Shown here: positions 21,331 through 28,292 of the stretch, one piece after another
How the letters are laid out: each line of letters opens with the position of its first letter
Position numbering within the stretch: position 1 is the first letter of the stretch
Notes under the pieces: model-generated
What the model was told of the DNA's origin: nothing
Seen by the model: only the letters and a program-made list of their open reading frames with translations
The model's database searches: none
Assembly (NCBI GenBank): GCA_963638105.1
Contig: CAVHPP010000022.1
Location: forward strand, 1-30,286
DNA from: CAG-217 sp963638105
GTDB taxonomy: Bacteria; Bacillota; Clostridia; Oscillospirales; Acutalibacteraceae
Length of the DNA: 30,286 nucleotides
Direction: 5' to 3'
Program-made: the position numbers and the translations under genes

Positions 21331-22464
21331 ATGAAAGAACAAATCACCATAGAGGAGCTGCTGGCGATGGAACCGGGCAGCTACCTGCTTTATGATATGC
21401 GGGACCGCTATTCCTTTGATTACGGCGCCATTCCCGGTGCGCAGCATAAAGAACAGGCGGCGATTTTGGAAGGGGCGGACAGCCTGCCGAAGGACATGCC
21501 GGTGATCATCTGCTGCAAAAGCGGTCTGCTTAGTGACGCGGTGGCAGAGGAGCTGCGCACCCATGGGGTGCAGGCCATGAATTTACAAGGCGGCTACTAC
21601 GGCTACCTGATGCAAAGTCTGCACTTTGAGGCGGATAAAGCGAAAGAAGTGCAGCACAGTATCCACAAGAAGTTTCATAAGGAAATTTGGAGCCGCTTTA
21701 CTGCCGCTTTGGACGAATACAGACTGTTGCAGCCGGGGGATAAGGTGGCCGTTTGTATCAGCGGCGGCAAGGACAGTATGCTGATGGCGCTGCTGTTTCA
21801 GGAACTGCAAAAGCACAGTCGCTTTCCCTTTGAAGTGGTGTATCTGGTGATGGATCCGGGTTACAGCCCTAAAAACCGGGAGGTGATTGAGCGCAACGCC
21901 CGCACCTTAGGACTGCCCATTACCGTGTTTGAGACAGATATTTTCTCATCCGTTTTGCATATTGAAAAGTCGCCCTGCTATATCTGCGCCCGTATGCGCC
22001 GTGGGCATTTGTACAACAAGGCCAAGGAGCTGGGCTGCAACAAGATCGCCCTGGGTCACCATTACGACGATGTAATTGAGACGATTTTAATGGGCATGCT
22101 GTACGGCGGCCAGGTGCAAACCATGATGCCCAAGCTGCACAGCACCAACTTTGCCGGTATGGAACTGATCCGCCCGCTGTACTTGGTGCGGGAGAGCAGC
22201 ATTGAGCACTGGCGGGATTATAACGGCCTGCACTTTATCCAGTGCGCCTGCAAGTTTACGGACACCTGCACCTCTTGCAATCCGGACAATACTTCCAAGC
22301 GTAAGCGTACCAAAGAACTGATCCAAATGCTACATGCAGAAAGTCCGCAGGTGGAAAGCAACATATTCCGCAGTGTGGAGCATGTGAATATTGACACAGT
22401 GATCGGCTACAAGCAGCACGGTCAGCTACATTCCTTCCTGGACAGTTATGATGAAATCGAATAA
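21331..22464 (+). CDS. Rhodanese domain fused to a TtcA-like tRNA 2-thiolation PP-loop protein
   Basis: 377 residues from ATG 21331. ATG 21313 is in frame, but the TATAAT ends at 21298, which would leave almost no leader, so the later start is preferred. The N-terminal domain (1-100) is a single-copy rhodanese with YDMRDRYSFDYGAIPGAQH and active-site loop CCKSGLLS (Cys62). The second domain is an N-type ATP pyrophosphatase with PP-loop SGGKDS (144-149), CYIC (216-219) before ARMRRG, and GHHYDDVIET. Further cysteines at 305, 307, 313 and 316 may help bind an iron-sulfur cluster. TtcA makes 2-thiocytidine 32 in tRNA with a 4Fe-4S cluster. The rhodanese could supply persulfide sulfur in cis. A mononuclear promoter and terminator frame it as a single gene. 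Confidence 0.88.
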   Translation: MKEQITIEELLAMEPGSYLLYDMRDRYSFDYGAIPGAQHKEQAAILEGADSLPKDMPVIICCKSGLLSDAVAEELRTHGVQAMNLQGGYYGYLMQSLHFEADKAKEVQHSIHKKFHKEIWSRFTAALDEYRLLQPGDKVAVCISGGKDSMLMALLFQELQKHSRFPFEVVYLVMDPGYSPKNREVIERNARTLGLPITVFETDIFSSVLHIEKSPCYICARMRRGHLYNKAKELGCNKIALGHHYDDVIETILMGMLYGGQVQTMMPKLHSTNFAGMELIRPLYLVRESSIEHWRDYNGLHFIQCACKFTDTCTSCNPDNTSKRKRTKELIQMLHAESPQVESNIFRSVEHVNIDTVIGYKQHGQLHSFLDSYDEIE

Positions 22465-22479
22465 GACGATATAAAATGA

Positions 22480-22510
22480 ACCCCGGAGTACAAACTCCGG
22501 GGTCTTTTAT
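22480..22510. terminator. Bidirectional terminator between convergent genes
   Basis: Perfect 10-bp arms ACCCCGGAGT (22480-22489) and ACTCCGGGGT (22494-22503), 4-nt loop, then CTTTTAT. The minus-strand hppA gene ends 14 bp away, and T-rich sequence follows on that strand too. Confidence 0.93.
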
Positions 22511-22523
22511 ATCTGATTTAGTT

Positions 22524-24566
22524 TTAGAAGTTCAGCAGACCTGCGCCGCCGTTGACAGCCATAAAGGCAGAGGAGAACACCAAAGACACAATGGTCATCA
22601 GCTTAATAAGAATGTTGATCGACGGGCCGGAGGTGTCCTTAAAGGGATCGCCTACGGTGTCGCCGACAACGGCAGCCTTATGGGCTTCAGAGCCTTTGCC
22701 GCCGTCTTCCAGGCCCTCAATGTACTTTTTGGCATTGTCCCAGGCACCGCCACTATTGGCCATAAAGATCGCCATCATAACGCCGCTGACCAGTGCACCG
22801 GCCAGCAGACCGCCCAGGCTCTCAACACCCAGCAGGAAGCCTACCAGCAGGGGAGCCACCACGGCCATAATGCCGGGCAGAATCATCTCTTTCAGCGCTG
22901 CGGTGGTGGAGATGGACACACACTTGGTGTAGTCCGGCTTCTCTGTACCCTTTAAGATACCGGGCTTTTCCCGGAACTGGCGGCGCACTTCCTCGATCAT
23001 CTTGTTGGCAGCCTTGCCCACGGAACTCATGGTAAAGGCAGAGAACAGGAAGTGGAGCATACCGCCCAGGAACAGGCCTACTACAACTTTGGCATCCAAA
23101 ATGCTCATCCCGCCGTCGGTAATATTCGTAGTTTCTGCAAAGGAGGCAAACAGCGCCAGCGCCGTCAAGGCGGCAGAACCGATGGCAAAGCCTTTGCCTA
23201 CTGCGGCCGTGGTGTTGCCTACGCTGTCCAGCTTATCGGTAATTTTGCGCACAGAGCCATCCAGCTCGCTCATCTCGGCAATACCGCCGGCATTGTCTGC
23301 AATGGGACCGTAAGCGTCCACCGCCACGGTGATCCCGGTGGTAGACAGCATACCTACGGCAGCAAGCGCGATACCGTACAGACCCAGGAATTTATAAGAC
23401 AGCAGAATGCCTACGGCGATAAACAGCACCGGAATGGCTGTGGAACGCATACCCACGCTCATACCGCTGATAATGTTGGTTGCAGCGCCGGTTTTGGAGC
23501 TTTCTGCAATTTCTTTTACAGATTTATAGTGATCGGAAGTATAAATTTCCGTCAACTTACCAATGGCAGTGCCCACGATCAGGCCACACAGCACACACCA
23601 AAAGCCATTCATGGTACCCAGCATAAAGTGACTGAGCACCCCGGCTGCAAGGATCACCAGCGCCGTTGCCGTATATTCGCCTCGGTTTAAGGCGCGCTGC
23701 GGATCAGTGCCGTCCTTGGCGCGTACAAAGAAAGTGGCGATTACAGAGCCGAGAATACCCACACCGCACAGCACCAGCGGGAAGATAGCCGCATACAGCC
23801 GACTGCTGACGGTGGTAGCCGCAAATGCCAAGGTGATGGCAGAGATAATGGAACCAACATAGCTTTCAAACAAATCGGCGCCCATACCGGCCACGTCGCC
23901 CACATTGTCGCCCACATTGTCTGCAATGGTTGCCGGGTTGCGAGGATCGTCCTCCGGAATACCGGCCTCCACTTTGCCGACCAGATCCGCGCCCACATCC
24001 GCAGCCTTGGTATAAATACCGCCGCCTACGCGGGCAAACAGGGCGATAGAAGACGCGCCCAAGCTAAAGCCTGTGAGAATATTCAGAGCAGAGGCGTCGC
24101 TAACCAGATCATACTTGCTGTTCAGGAACAGGAAGATCAGACCCACGCCGATGACACCCAGGCCAACCACGGACAGCCCCATTACGGCGCCGCCGCTAAA
24201 GGCAATTTTCAACGCCTTATTCATGCCCCGCTCCCGGGCAGCGTTGGCGGTGCGCACATTGGCTTTGGTAGCCACGGTCATACCAAAGAACCCGGCCAGG
24301 GTAGAGAACAGAGCGCCCAGCACAAAGCAAACGGCGGTGAGCCAGTTGATCACCAAGCCGATCACTAAAAACAGTACCACGGCAAAAACAATCAGAATTC
24401 GATACTCGGCAAATAAAAAGGCGCGAGCACCGGTGGCGATGGCGTCGGCAATCTCTTTCATCTTTGCCGTCCCGGCATCTTTCTTACTGATATAGCGGGC
24501 GGTGAACAGCGCAAACAGCAGCGCCACCAAACCGCACACAGGCACAAGGTACAATAACTTTTCCAT
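22524..24566 (-). CDS. hppA: Membrane-bound ion-pumping pyrophosphatase
   Basis: 680 residues, ATG 24566 with GAGAGG six bases upstream. It hydrolyses pyrophosphate and pumps H+ or Na+ across the membrane, so it recovers energy from biosynthetic PPi. About 16 membrane helices are expected. The catalytic core is intact: DVGADLVGKVE (190-200), EDDPRNPATIADNVGDNVGD (about 205-224) and DAYGPIADNAGG (417-428). The GNTTAA motif (450-455) has alanine where K+-independent enzymes have lysine, so this is predicted to be K+-dependent. Most Na+-pumping members are in that group, but whether this one pumps Na+, H+ or both cannot be read with confidence. Length is typical. It has its own promoter and terminator. 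Confidence 0.97.
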   Translation of the reverse strand: MEKLLYLVPVCGLVALLFALFTARYISKKDAGTAKMKEIADAIATGARAFLFAEYRILIVFAVVLFLVIGLVINWLTAVCFVLGALFSTLAGFFGMTVATKANVRTANAARERGMNKALKIAFSGGAVMGLSVVGLGVIGVGLIFLFLNSKYDLVSDASALNILTGFSLGASSIALFARVGGGIYTKAADVGADLVGKVEAGIPEDDPRNPATIADNVGDNVGDVAGMGADLFESYVGSIISAITLAFAATTVSSRLYAAIFPLVLCGVGILGSVIATFFVRAKDGTDPQRALNRGEYTATALVILAAGVLSHFMLGTMNGFWCVLCGLIVGTAIGKLTEIYTSDHYKSVKEIAESSKTGAATNIISGMSVGMRSTAIPVLFIAVGILLSYKFLGLYGIALAAVGMLSTTGITVAVDAYGPIADNAGGIAEMSELDGSVRKITDKLDSVGNTTAAVGKGFAIGSAALTALALFASFAETTNITDGGMSILDAKVVVGLFLGGMLHFLFSAFTMSSVGKAANKMIEEVRRQFREKPGILKGTEKPDYTKCVSISTTAALKEMILPGIMAVVAPLLVGFLLGVESLGGLLAGALVSGVMMAIFMANSGGAWDNAKKYIEGLEDGGKGSEAHKAAVVGDTVGDPFKDTSGPSINILIKLMTIVSLVFSSAFMAVNGGAGLLNF

Positions 24567-24586
24567 AAATCAACCTCTCCCGGTCC

Positions 24587-24610
24587 GAATTCCGGCAAAG
24601 CCGAGAATTC
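24587..24610 (-). promoter_or_regulatory. Leader hairpin of hppA
   Basis: GAATTC at both ends with an inner CGGC/GCCG pairing (24587-24610) forms a hairpin in the 5' leader, just ahead of the ribosome site. It may stabilise the mRNA or affect translation. Confidence 0.45.
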
Positions 24611-24625
24611 TTGTACTTTAATCTA

Positions 24626-24654
24626 TTTTTACCATACTTGTAAGAAAAAGTCAA
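24626..24654 (-). promoter_or_regulatory. Promoter of hppA
   Basis: On the minus strand: TTGACT (24654-24649), 17-bp spacer, TAAAAA (24631-24626). The leader is about 55 nt. Confidence 0.6.
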
Positions 24655-24773
24655 CAAACAAATAAGCCGCCGTTTGTTAAGAATTGTTTATGTTAGACAA
24701 AAATATGCAAAAACGGCGATATAAGTGCATAAGATTTCGTATACCGGCCAAAAACAGTCCGGCGCGTGCATAA

Positions 24774-24804
24774 AAAAACAGTACGGCAGAACCGTACTGT
24801 TTTT
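24774..24804. terminator. Bidirectional terminator after the sugar symporter gene
   Basis: Perfect 13-bp arms AAAAACAGTACGG (24774-24786) and CCGTACTGTTTTT (24792-24804) with a 5-nt loop. A and T tracts on either side make it work in both directions. The symporter gene on the minus strand ends at 24830. Confidence 0.93.
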
Positions 24805-24829
24805 GTCGTTATTACATGTTATATAAGAC

Positions 24830-26347
24830 TTAGTCGGCAGTTTTTTCGTTCTGCTCTGCCAAACGGGCAGCGCGCTTCTCCGCCAGTTCCACGATCATCT
24901 GCTGCTGCAGGTCACCGTGAATGTTGTAGAACAGGAAAGACAGACCGTAAAGGCCACGGGCCAAACCGGGCAGGATACAGAATACTGCCCAAATACCGGA
25001 CAGAATACCGGGATCCGTTTGAGGCACAGCGTTGCCCAGGGAGTCAGTGAGGGGAATGTAGTTAATCCAGGTCAGTACCATACCGGACAGCCAAGAAGTA
25101 ATAGAAGTTGACAGTTTGGTAAAGTAGCCCTGTACGGTGGTTACCAGTGCTTCGTTACGCAGACCGTGCTTCCATTCCATATAGTCCAGTGCTTCAGCGG
25201 TCAAAATGGGGTTAACTACCTGAATGACTTTATTGGGCAGGCCGCAAATGGTCAGGCCAAATACCACCCAAATGAAGTTGAGAATTCTGTGGTCGGCGAA
25301 AGTCTGACCAAAGGGGTGGTAACCAATAAAGAACAGGGTAAAGTAGGCCACGCCACCGAACACACCGGCCAGGATTGCCGTTACGCGAGCACCCAGCCTC
25401 TTAACCAGTTTGGCGGCCATAGGCACCATCAGGTAGTTGGGAATACCGGTAAATAGACCACAGATGGTCTGGTTCATAATGGCGCCGGTATTGTTCAGCC
25501 AGAAGTACTGTTCAGAGGAGCCGCCTACGGCCTTAAAGTTGTTGAAGAAATCCGACAGAATGATGGCAAACAGGGGACGGTTGGAGAAGATCTCCTTAAT
25601 GGACTGGAGAACAGAGGTCTCGTTCATCTCCTCGCGGCTCATCAGCGGCACCCGTTCCCGCATATTGAAGAACCCGAACACCGAGAACCCGGCGCAAAGG
25701 ATCAGCATACAGTAAGCAAAGCCGGTGTACACACCCTGCATGGTAATGTTCTTGTTGACCTTGGGCAGCAGCTGTACAAACACAGGAACCAGTGAGGGCA
25801 GCCAGGTGCCGAACAGCTCAAAAAACTTGGTAGTGGTAATTAAGTTATTTCGCTCGTCGTTGTTTGGCGTTATGTTATAAACAAGCAGCCAGTAGGCGCC
25901 GAAGTAGCTCATACCCAAACCGTACAGTAATATGCCTATGGCGGACCAAACGACCTTTTGTGTGGAATTCAGATCCGGAGCGGTAAACATCATATAACCG
26001 CCGATGAGCCACATGGGCAGAGATAGGATCAGGAACGGCCGAATACGCCCCCAACGGGTACGAGTACGGTCAATGATCAGTCCGCTGATGGTATCGTCCG
26101 CCGCATCATAAATAGAAGCAAACAGGTTGATGTTTGCGTACGCGGTGGTGTTCAGCTTTAAAAACTGGATCATAAAGAATTCCTTGAACGCACTGGTAAA
26201 CTGGTCCAAGTTCTTCTTACCGAAGTTCACCAGCACAAAAGCGGCGATCTCCTTCGGTGACAAGTAGCGCTTTTTGGTATAAGCCAGCTTTTCCAATTCT
26301 TCCAGTTCAGAATCGTTCAGCTGCTTAGACTCAACTTTTTCTGCCAA
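24830..26347 (-). CDS. MFS symporter of the glycoside-pentoside-hexuronide:cation family
   Basis: 505 residues from TTG 26347, placed by GAGGG upstream; no ATG lies in frame for over 50 codons. Twelve membrane helices are expected. The segment DAADDTISGLIIDRTRTRWG in the first cytoplasmic loop is the GPH/MFS_2 signature, with conserved aspartates involved in cation coupling, followed by RPFLIL. ITPNNDERNNL and the SNRPLF segment are further family marks. Such proteins import sugars or glycosides with H+ or Na+. No glycosidase is adjacent, so the substrate is open. An unusually long hydrophilic N-terminal tail (about 35 residues, rich in Glu) and a charged C-terminal tail are present. The gene is alone between its own terminator and a promoter region broken by an N run. 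Confidence 0.9.
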   Translation of the reverse strand: MAEKVESKQLNDSELEELEKLAYTKKRYLSPKEIAAFVLVNFGKKNLDQFTSAFKEFFMIQFLKLNTTAYANINLFASIYDAADDTISGLIIDRTRTRWGRIRPFLILSLPMWLIGGYMMFTAPDLNSTQKVVWSAIGILLYGLGMSYFGAYWLLVYNITPNNDERNNLITTTKFFELFGTWLPSLVPVFVQLLPKVNKNITMQGVYTGFAYCMLILCAGFSVFGFFNMRERVPLMSREEMNETSVLQSIKEIFSNRPLFAIILSDFFNNFKAVGGSSEQYFWLNNTGAIMNQTICGLFTGIPNYLMVPMAAKLVKRLGARVTAILAGVFGGVAYFTLFFIGYHPFGQTFADHRILNFIWVVFGLTICGLPNKVIQVVNPILTAEALDYMEWKHGLRNEALVTTVQGYFTKLSTSITSWLSGMVLTWINYIPLTDSLGNAVPQTDPGILSGIWAVFCILPGLARGLYGLSFLFYNIHGDLQQQMIVELAEKRAARLAEQNEKTAD

Positions 26348-26523
26348 AACATTCCCTCATTTCAGGGCCGTAGCCCAACAAAATCATAACGATATAATTT
26401 TAGCANNNNNNNNNNAAGTAGAGCAAATCAACACCTTTTTCTGTACAAAAGTAACAAGATAATGCACGATGAGAAACGGTGTGTAACATTTCTCCCGGCT
26501 TTTGATTTTTGCCGGCAATTCTA
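26348..26523. other. Intergenic stretch with a 10-N gap (26406-26415)
   Basis: For the minus-strand symporter, TGCTAAAAT next to the gap resembles an extended -10, with TTGATT on the far side of the N run. The gap length is probably a placeholder, so the spacing cannot be judged. No ORF or RNA gene is visible. Confidence 0.5.
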
Positions 26524-26552
26524 TTGACAACCGGCGCCAAACATTATAAAAT
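26524..26552 (+). promoter_or_regulatory. Promoter of the zinc-ribbon membrane protein gene
   Basis: TTGACA (26524-26529), 17-bp spacer, TAAAAT (26547-26552). The leader to the ATG at 26647 is about 90 nt. Confidence 0.75.
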
Positions 26553-26646
26553 ATTTTGGTGAATATGATGGCTGTAACGGACTGACAATCGTTTCCATAT
26601 TCATTGATAACTGAACCAGCGCCACGGCGCCGAAAGGATGTAGACT

Positions 26647-27573
26647 ATGGCATCGACCTGCCCCAACTGCGGCAAAAAATTACATTTTTGGAACATTAAG
26701 GCGGAGTGCTCCGCCTGCGGTGTGAGCATTCCCAACTACGATTGGGAGGCCAGACTGGAGGAGGACAACCGCAATGCGGAAAAAGCCTTCGGCGTGTTTA
26801 ACCGCACCCTCAGCCGTATGGCGTATTCTATGTGGGGCACCAAGCTGCGCATTGCTCGCTTGGTGCTGACCTTTTTGCCGGCTGTGGGTTTCATTTTACC
26901 ATGGGCCAATATCAAAGGCACCGGCTCCAGCTTTGTGCTGAGTATTCTCGCTTTTGACGGTAGCAAGTCGCTGATTGACTTTTTCAAGGCGTTTTTTGGC
27001 GATTCAGGACTGTTTACCACAACGATGGGTATGGAGGGCTACAGCGGTCCGGTGACCCTTGGTGTGATTGGCTACTTCCTGTTCTTACTCAGCGCATTAT
27101 TTATTGTGATCGCATTCTTTATGGTGCTGATCCGCTGCAAGAATTCCAAGACCAAGACGACCATTGTTTTTGATGTACTGTCCATTGCAGCTTCTGTCGC
27201 CGCTGTAATCTGCTTTACCGTTGGCGGTCAGCGGGGCGCGGATCTGGGCGCATTCAGCTTTGGCGGCAATGCGGCACTGGCTCCCAGCGGTGCCATCGGT
27301 TGGGGCTACTTCGTGGCGCTGCTTTTGCTGCTTGTGGCTACCGGTATGAATATTGCCGTCGTTAAAGCACCTGCCAAATCTGACGAGCAGTTGGAGAGCG
27401 AGCGCTTGGCTCGGGTAGCTGCGAAAGAAGAAAAAGAGCGCCTGGCTGACGAAAAGCGGGAACTGGAGCGCGTACAGGCTGCCAAAAAAGCCCAGGAAGA
27501 AGAAAAAGCCAAGGTGGAAGAAGCCAAGCGAAAGCTGGCTGCCAAGGCGGAAAAGCGCAAGAACAAAAAATAA
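26647..27573 (+). CDS. Zinc-ribbon membrane protein with a basic coiled-coil tail
   Basis: 308 residues, ATG 26647 behind AAAGGATG. I do not recognise the family. A zinc ribbon opens the protein: Cys5-x2-Cys8 and Cys21-x2-Cys24. Four membrane helices follow (about 70-89, 138-164, 172-195 and 219-240); the longest extracytoplasmic loop (about 90-137) lies between the first two. The tail (about 245-308) is a highly charged Lys/Glu/Ala coiled coil ending in KAEKRKNKK, which would lie in the cytoplasm. The zinc ribbon and the tail on the same side suggest an RNA-, DNA- or protein-binding platform on the membrane, but this is inference. It is a single-gene unit with its own promoter and terminator. 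Confidence 0.8.
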   Translation: MASTCPNCGKKLHFWNIKAECSACGVSIPNYDWEARLEEDNRNAEKAFGVFNRTLSRMAYSMWGTKLRIARLVLTFLPAVGFILPWANIKGTGSSFVLSILAFDGSKSLIDFFKAFFGDSGLFTTTMGMEGYSGPVTLGVIGYFLFLLSALFIVIAFFMVLIRCKNSKTKTTIVFDVLSIAASVAAVICFTVGGQRGADLGAFSFGGNAALAPSGAIGWGYFVALLLLLVATGMNIAVVKAPAKSDEQLESERLARVAAKEEKERLADEKRELERVQAAKKAQEEEKAKVEEAKRKLAAKAEKRKNKK

Positions 27574-27575
27574 GC

Positions 27576-27627
27576 AAAAAGGAGCGGCACAGCTGCGGCA
27601 GATTGCCAAGCCTGCGGCTCCTTTTTT
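27576..27627 (+). terminator. Rho-independent terminator
   Basis: Outer arms AAAAAGGAGC (27576-27585) and GCTCCTTTTTT (27617-27627), with additional GC-rich pairing inside, then GTT. It begins 3 bp after the preceding stop codon. Confidence 0.8.
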
Positions 27628-27633
27628 GTTGCC

Positions 27634-27662
27634 TTGACCGGTAAGGCCGGTTTTGGTATAAT
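27634..27662 (+). promoter_or_regulatory. Promoter of the two-helix membrane protein gene, with dyad
   Basis: TTGACC (27634-27639), 17-bp spacer, TATAAT (27657-27662) with extended -10 TGG. An inverted repeat ACCGG (27637-27641)/CCGGT (27647-27651) lies between -35 and -10. Confidence 0.8.
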
Positions 27663-27697
27663 AGGAGAAAAGAGCATACGGTAATTGGAGTGATATG

Positions 27698-28264
27698 ATG
27701 GCAGAGGATAAGCAAGAACGAACCCCGACAGTGGAAAAGAAAGCAAAGAAAAAATGCAGCGGCAAGCAAAAAGGCATCATCGCCGGTGCGGTGGTGGCCG
27801 TAGTGATCCTGCTGATGGGCATTGCCGGTTACGTGGTGACCCATGTGAACAGCTACGCCTTTTACAATAAAGTTGTGATCGCGTTGGCGCCGGATAAGAT
27901 AGAGGACTACGGCAAGACCTTTTACCTTAAAATCAACCCGGACTATGACCAGAAGAAGGCACCCAACGAGCCGATGTTCATTTGCTACTATAAAGACGCA
28001 AGCGGCAAGGAAGTGGATCTGCCCGGCGGCACCTATAAAGAGGACGGCAATAACGGCCAGGTGCTCATCGCATTTTTGGGCAAAGCCGCCGAGAAAGTGG
28101 TGGCCATTCAAAAGACCGTAACCATTATCTTTTGGGTATTGGTGGCTGTTGCAGTATGCGTGCTGATCTATATTTGGTATCGGCTGGACGCCCGCTATGA
28201 GGAGCGCCAAAAGCTGGCTGCCCACGGTGGCAGAGAGAAAGATAAGAAGAAACACAAGAATTAA
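27698..28264 (+). CDS. Unknown two-helix membrane protein
   Basis: 188 residues from ATG 27698 (ATG 27695 immediately before it gives one more Met; GGAG at 27687-27690 fits the second ATG better). The family is not recognised. A basic, lysine-rich N-terminus is followed by a membrane helix (about 27-48), an extracytoplasmic domain of about 90 residues (aromatic and charged, FYLKINPDYDQKKAPNEPMF), a second helix (about 142-164) and a basic tail ending in KKHKN. Both tails would be cytoplasmic. It has its own promoter; a terminator between it and the oxidoreductase gene, 28 bp downstream, is not seen, so the two may be co-transcribed. Confidence 0.75.
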   Translation: MAEDKQERTPTVEKKAKKKCSGKQKGIIAGAVVAVVILLMGIAGYVVTHVNSYAFYNKVVIALAPDKIEDYGKTFYLKINPDYDQKKAPNEPMFICYYKDASGKEVDLPGGTYKEDGNNGQVLIAFLGKAAEKVVAIQKTVTIIFWVLVAVAVCVLIYIWYRLDARYEERQKLAAHGGREKDKKKHKN

Positions 28265-28292
28265 GTCTGCGACGGCAGTGCGAGGTTTGCTT

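Noticed and set aside
25568..25582. A 15-base match to the ACAGGGGACGGTT element inside the sugar symporter gene
   Set aside because: On the coding strand it encodes NRPLF, a conserved segment of the GPH family, and it lacks the complementary ends of the true elements. Treated as a coding coincidence.
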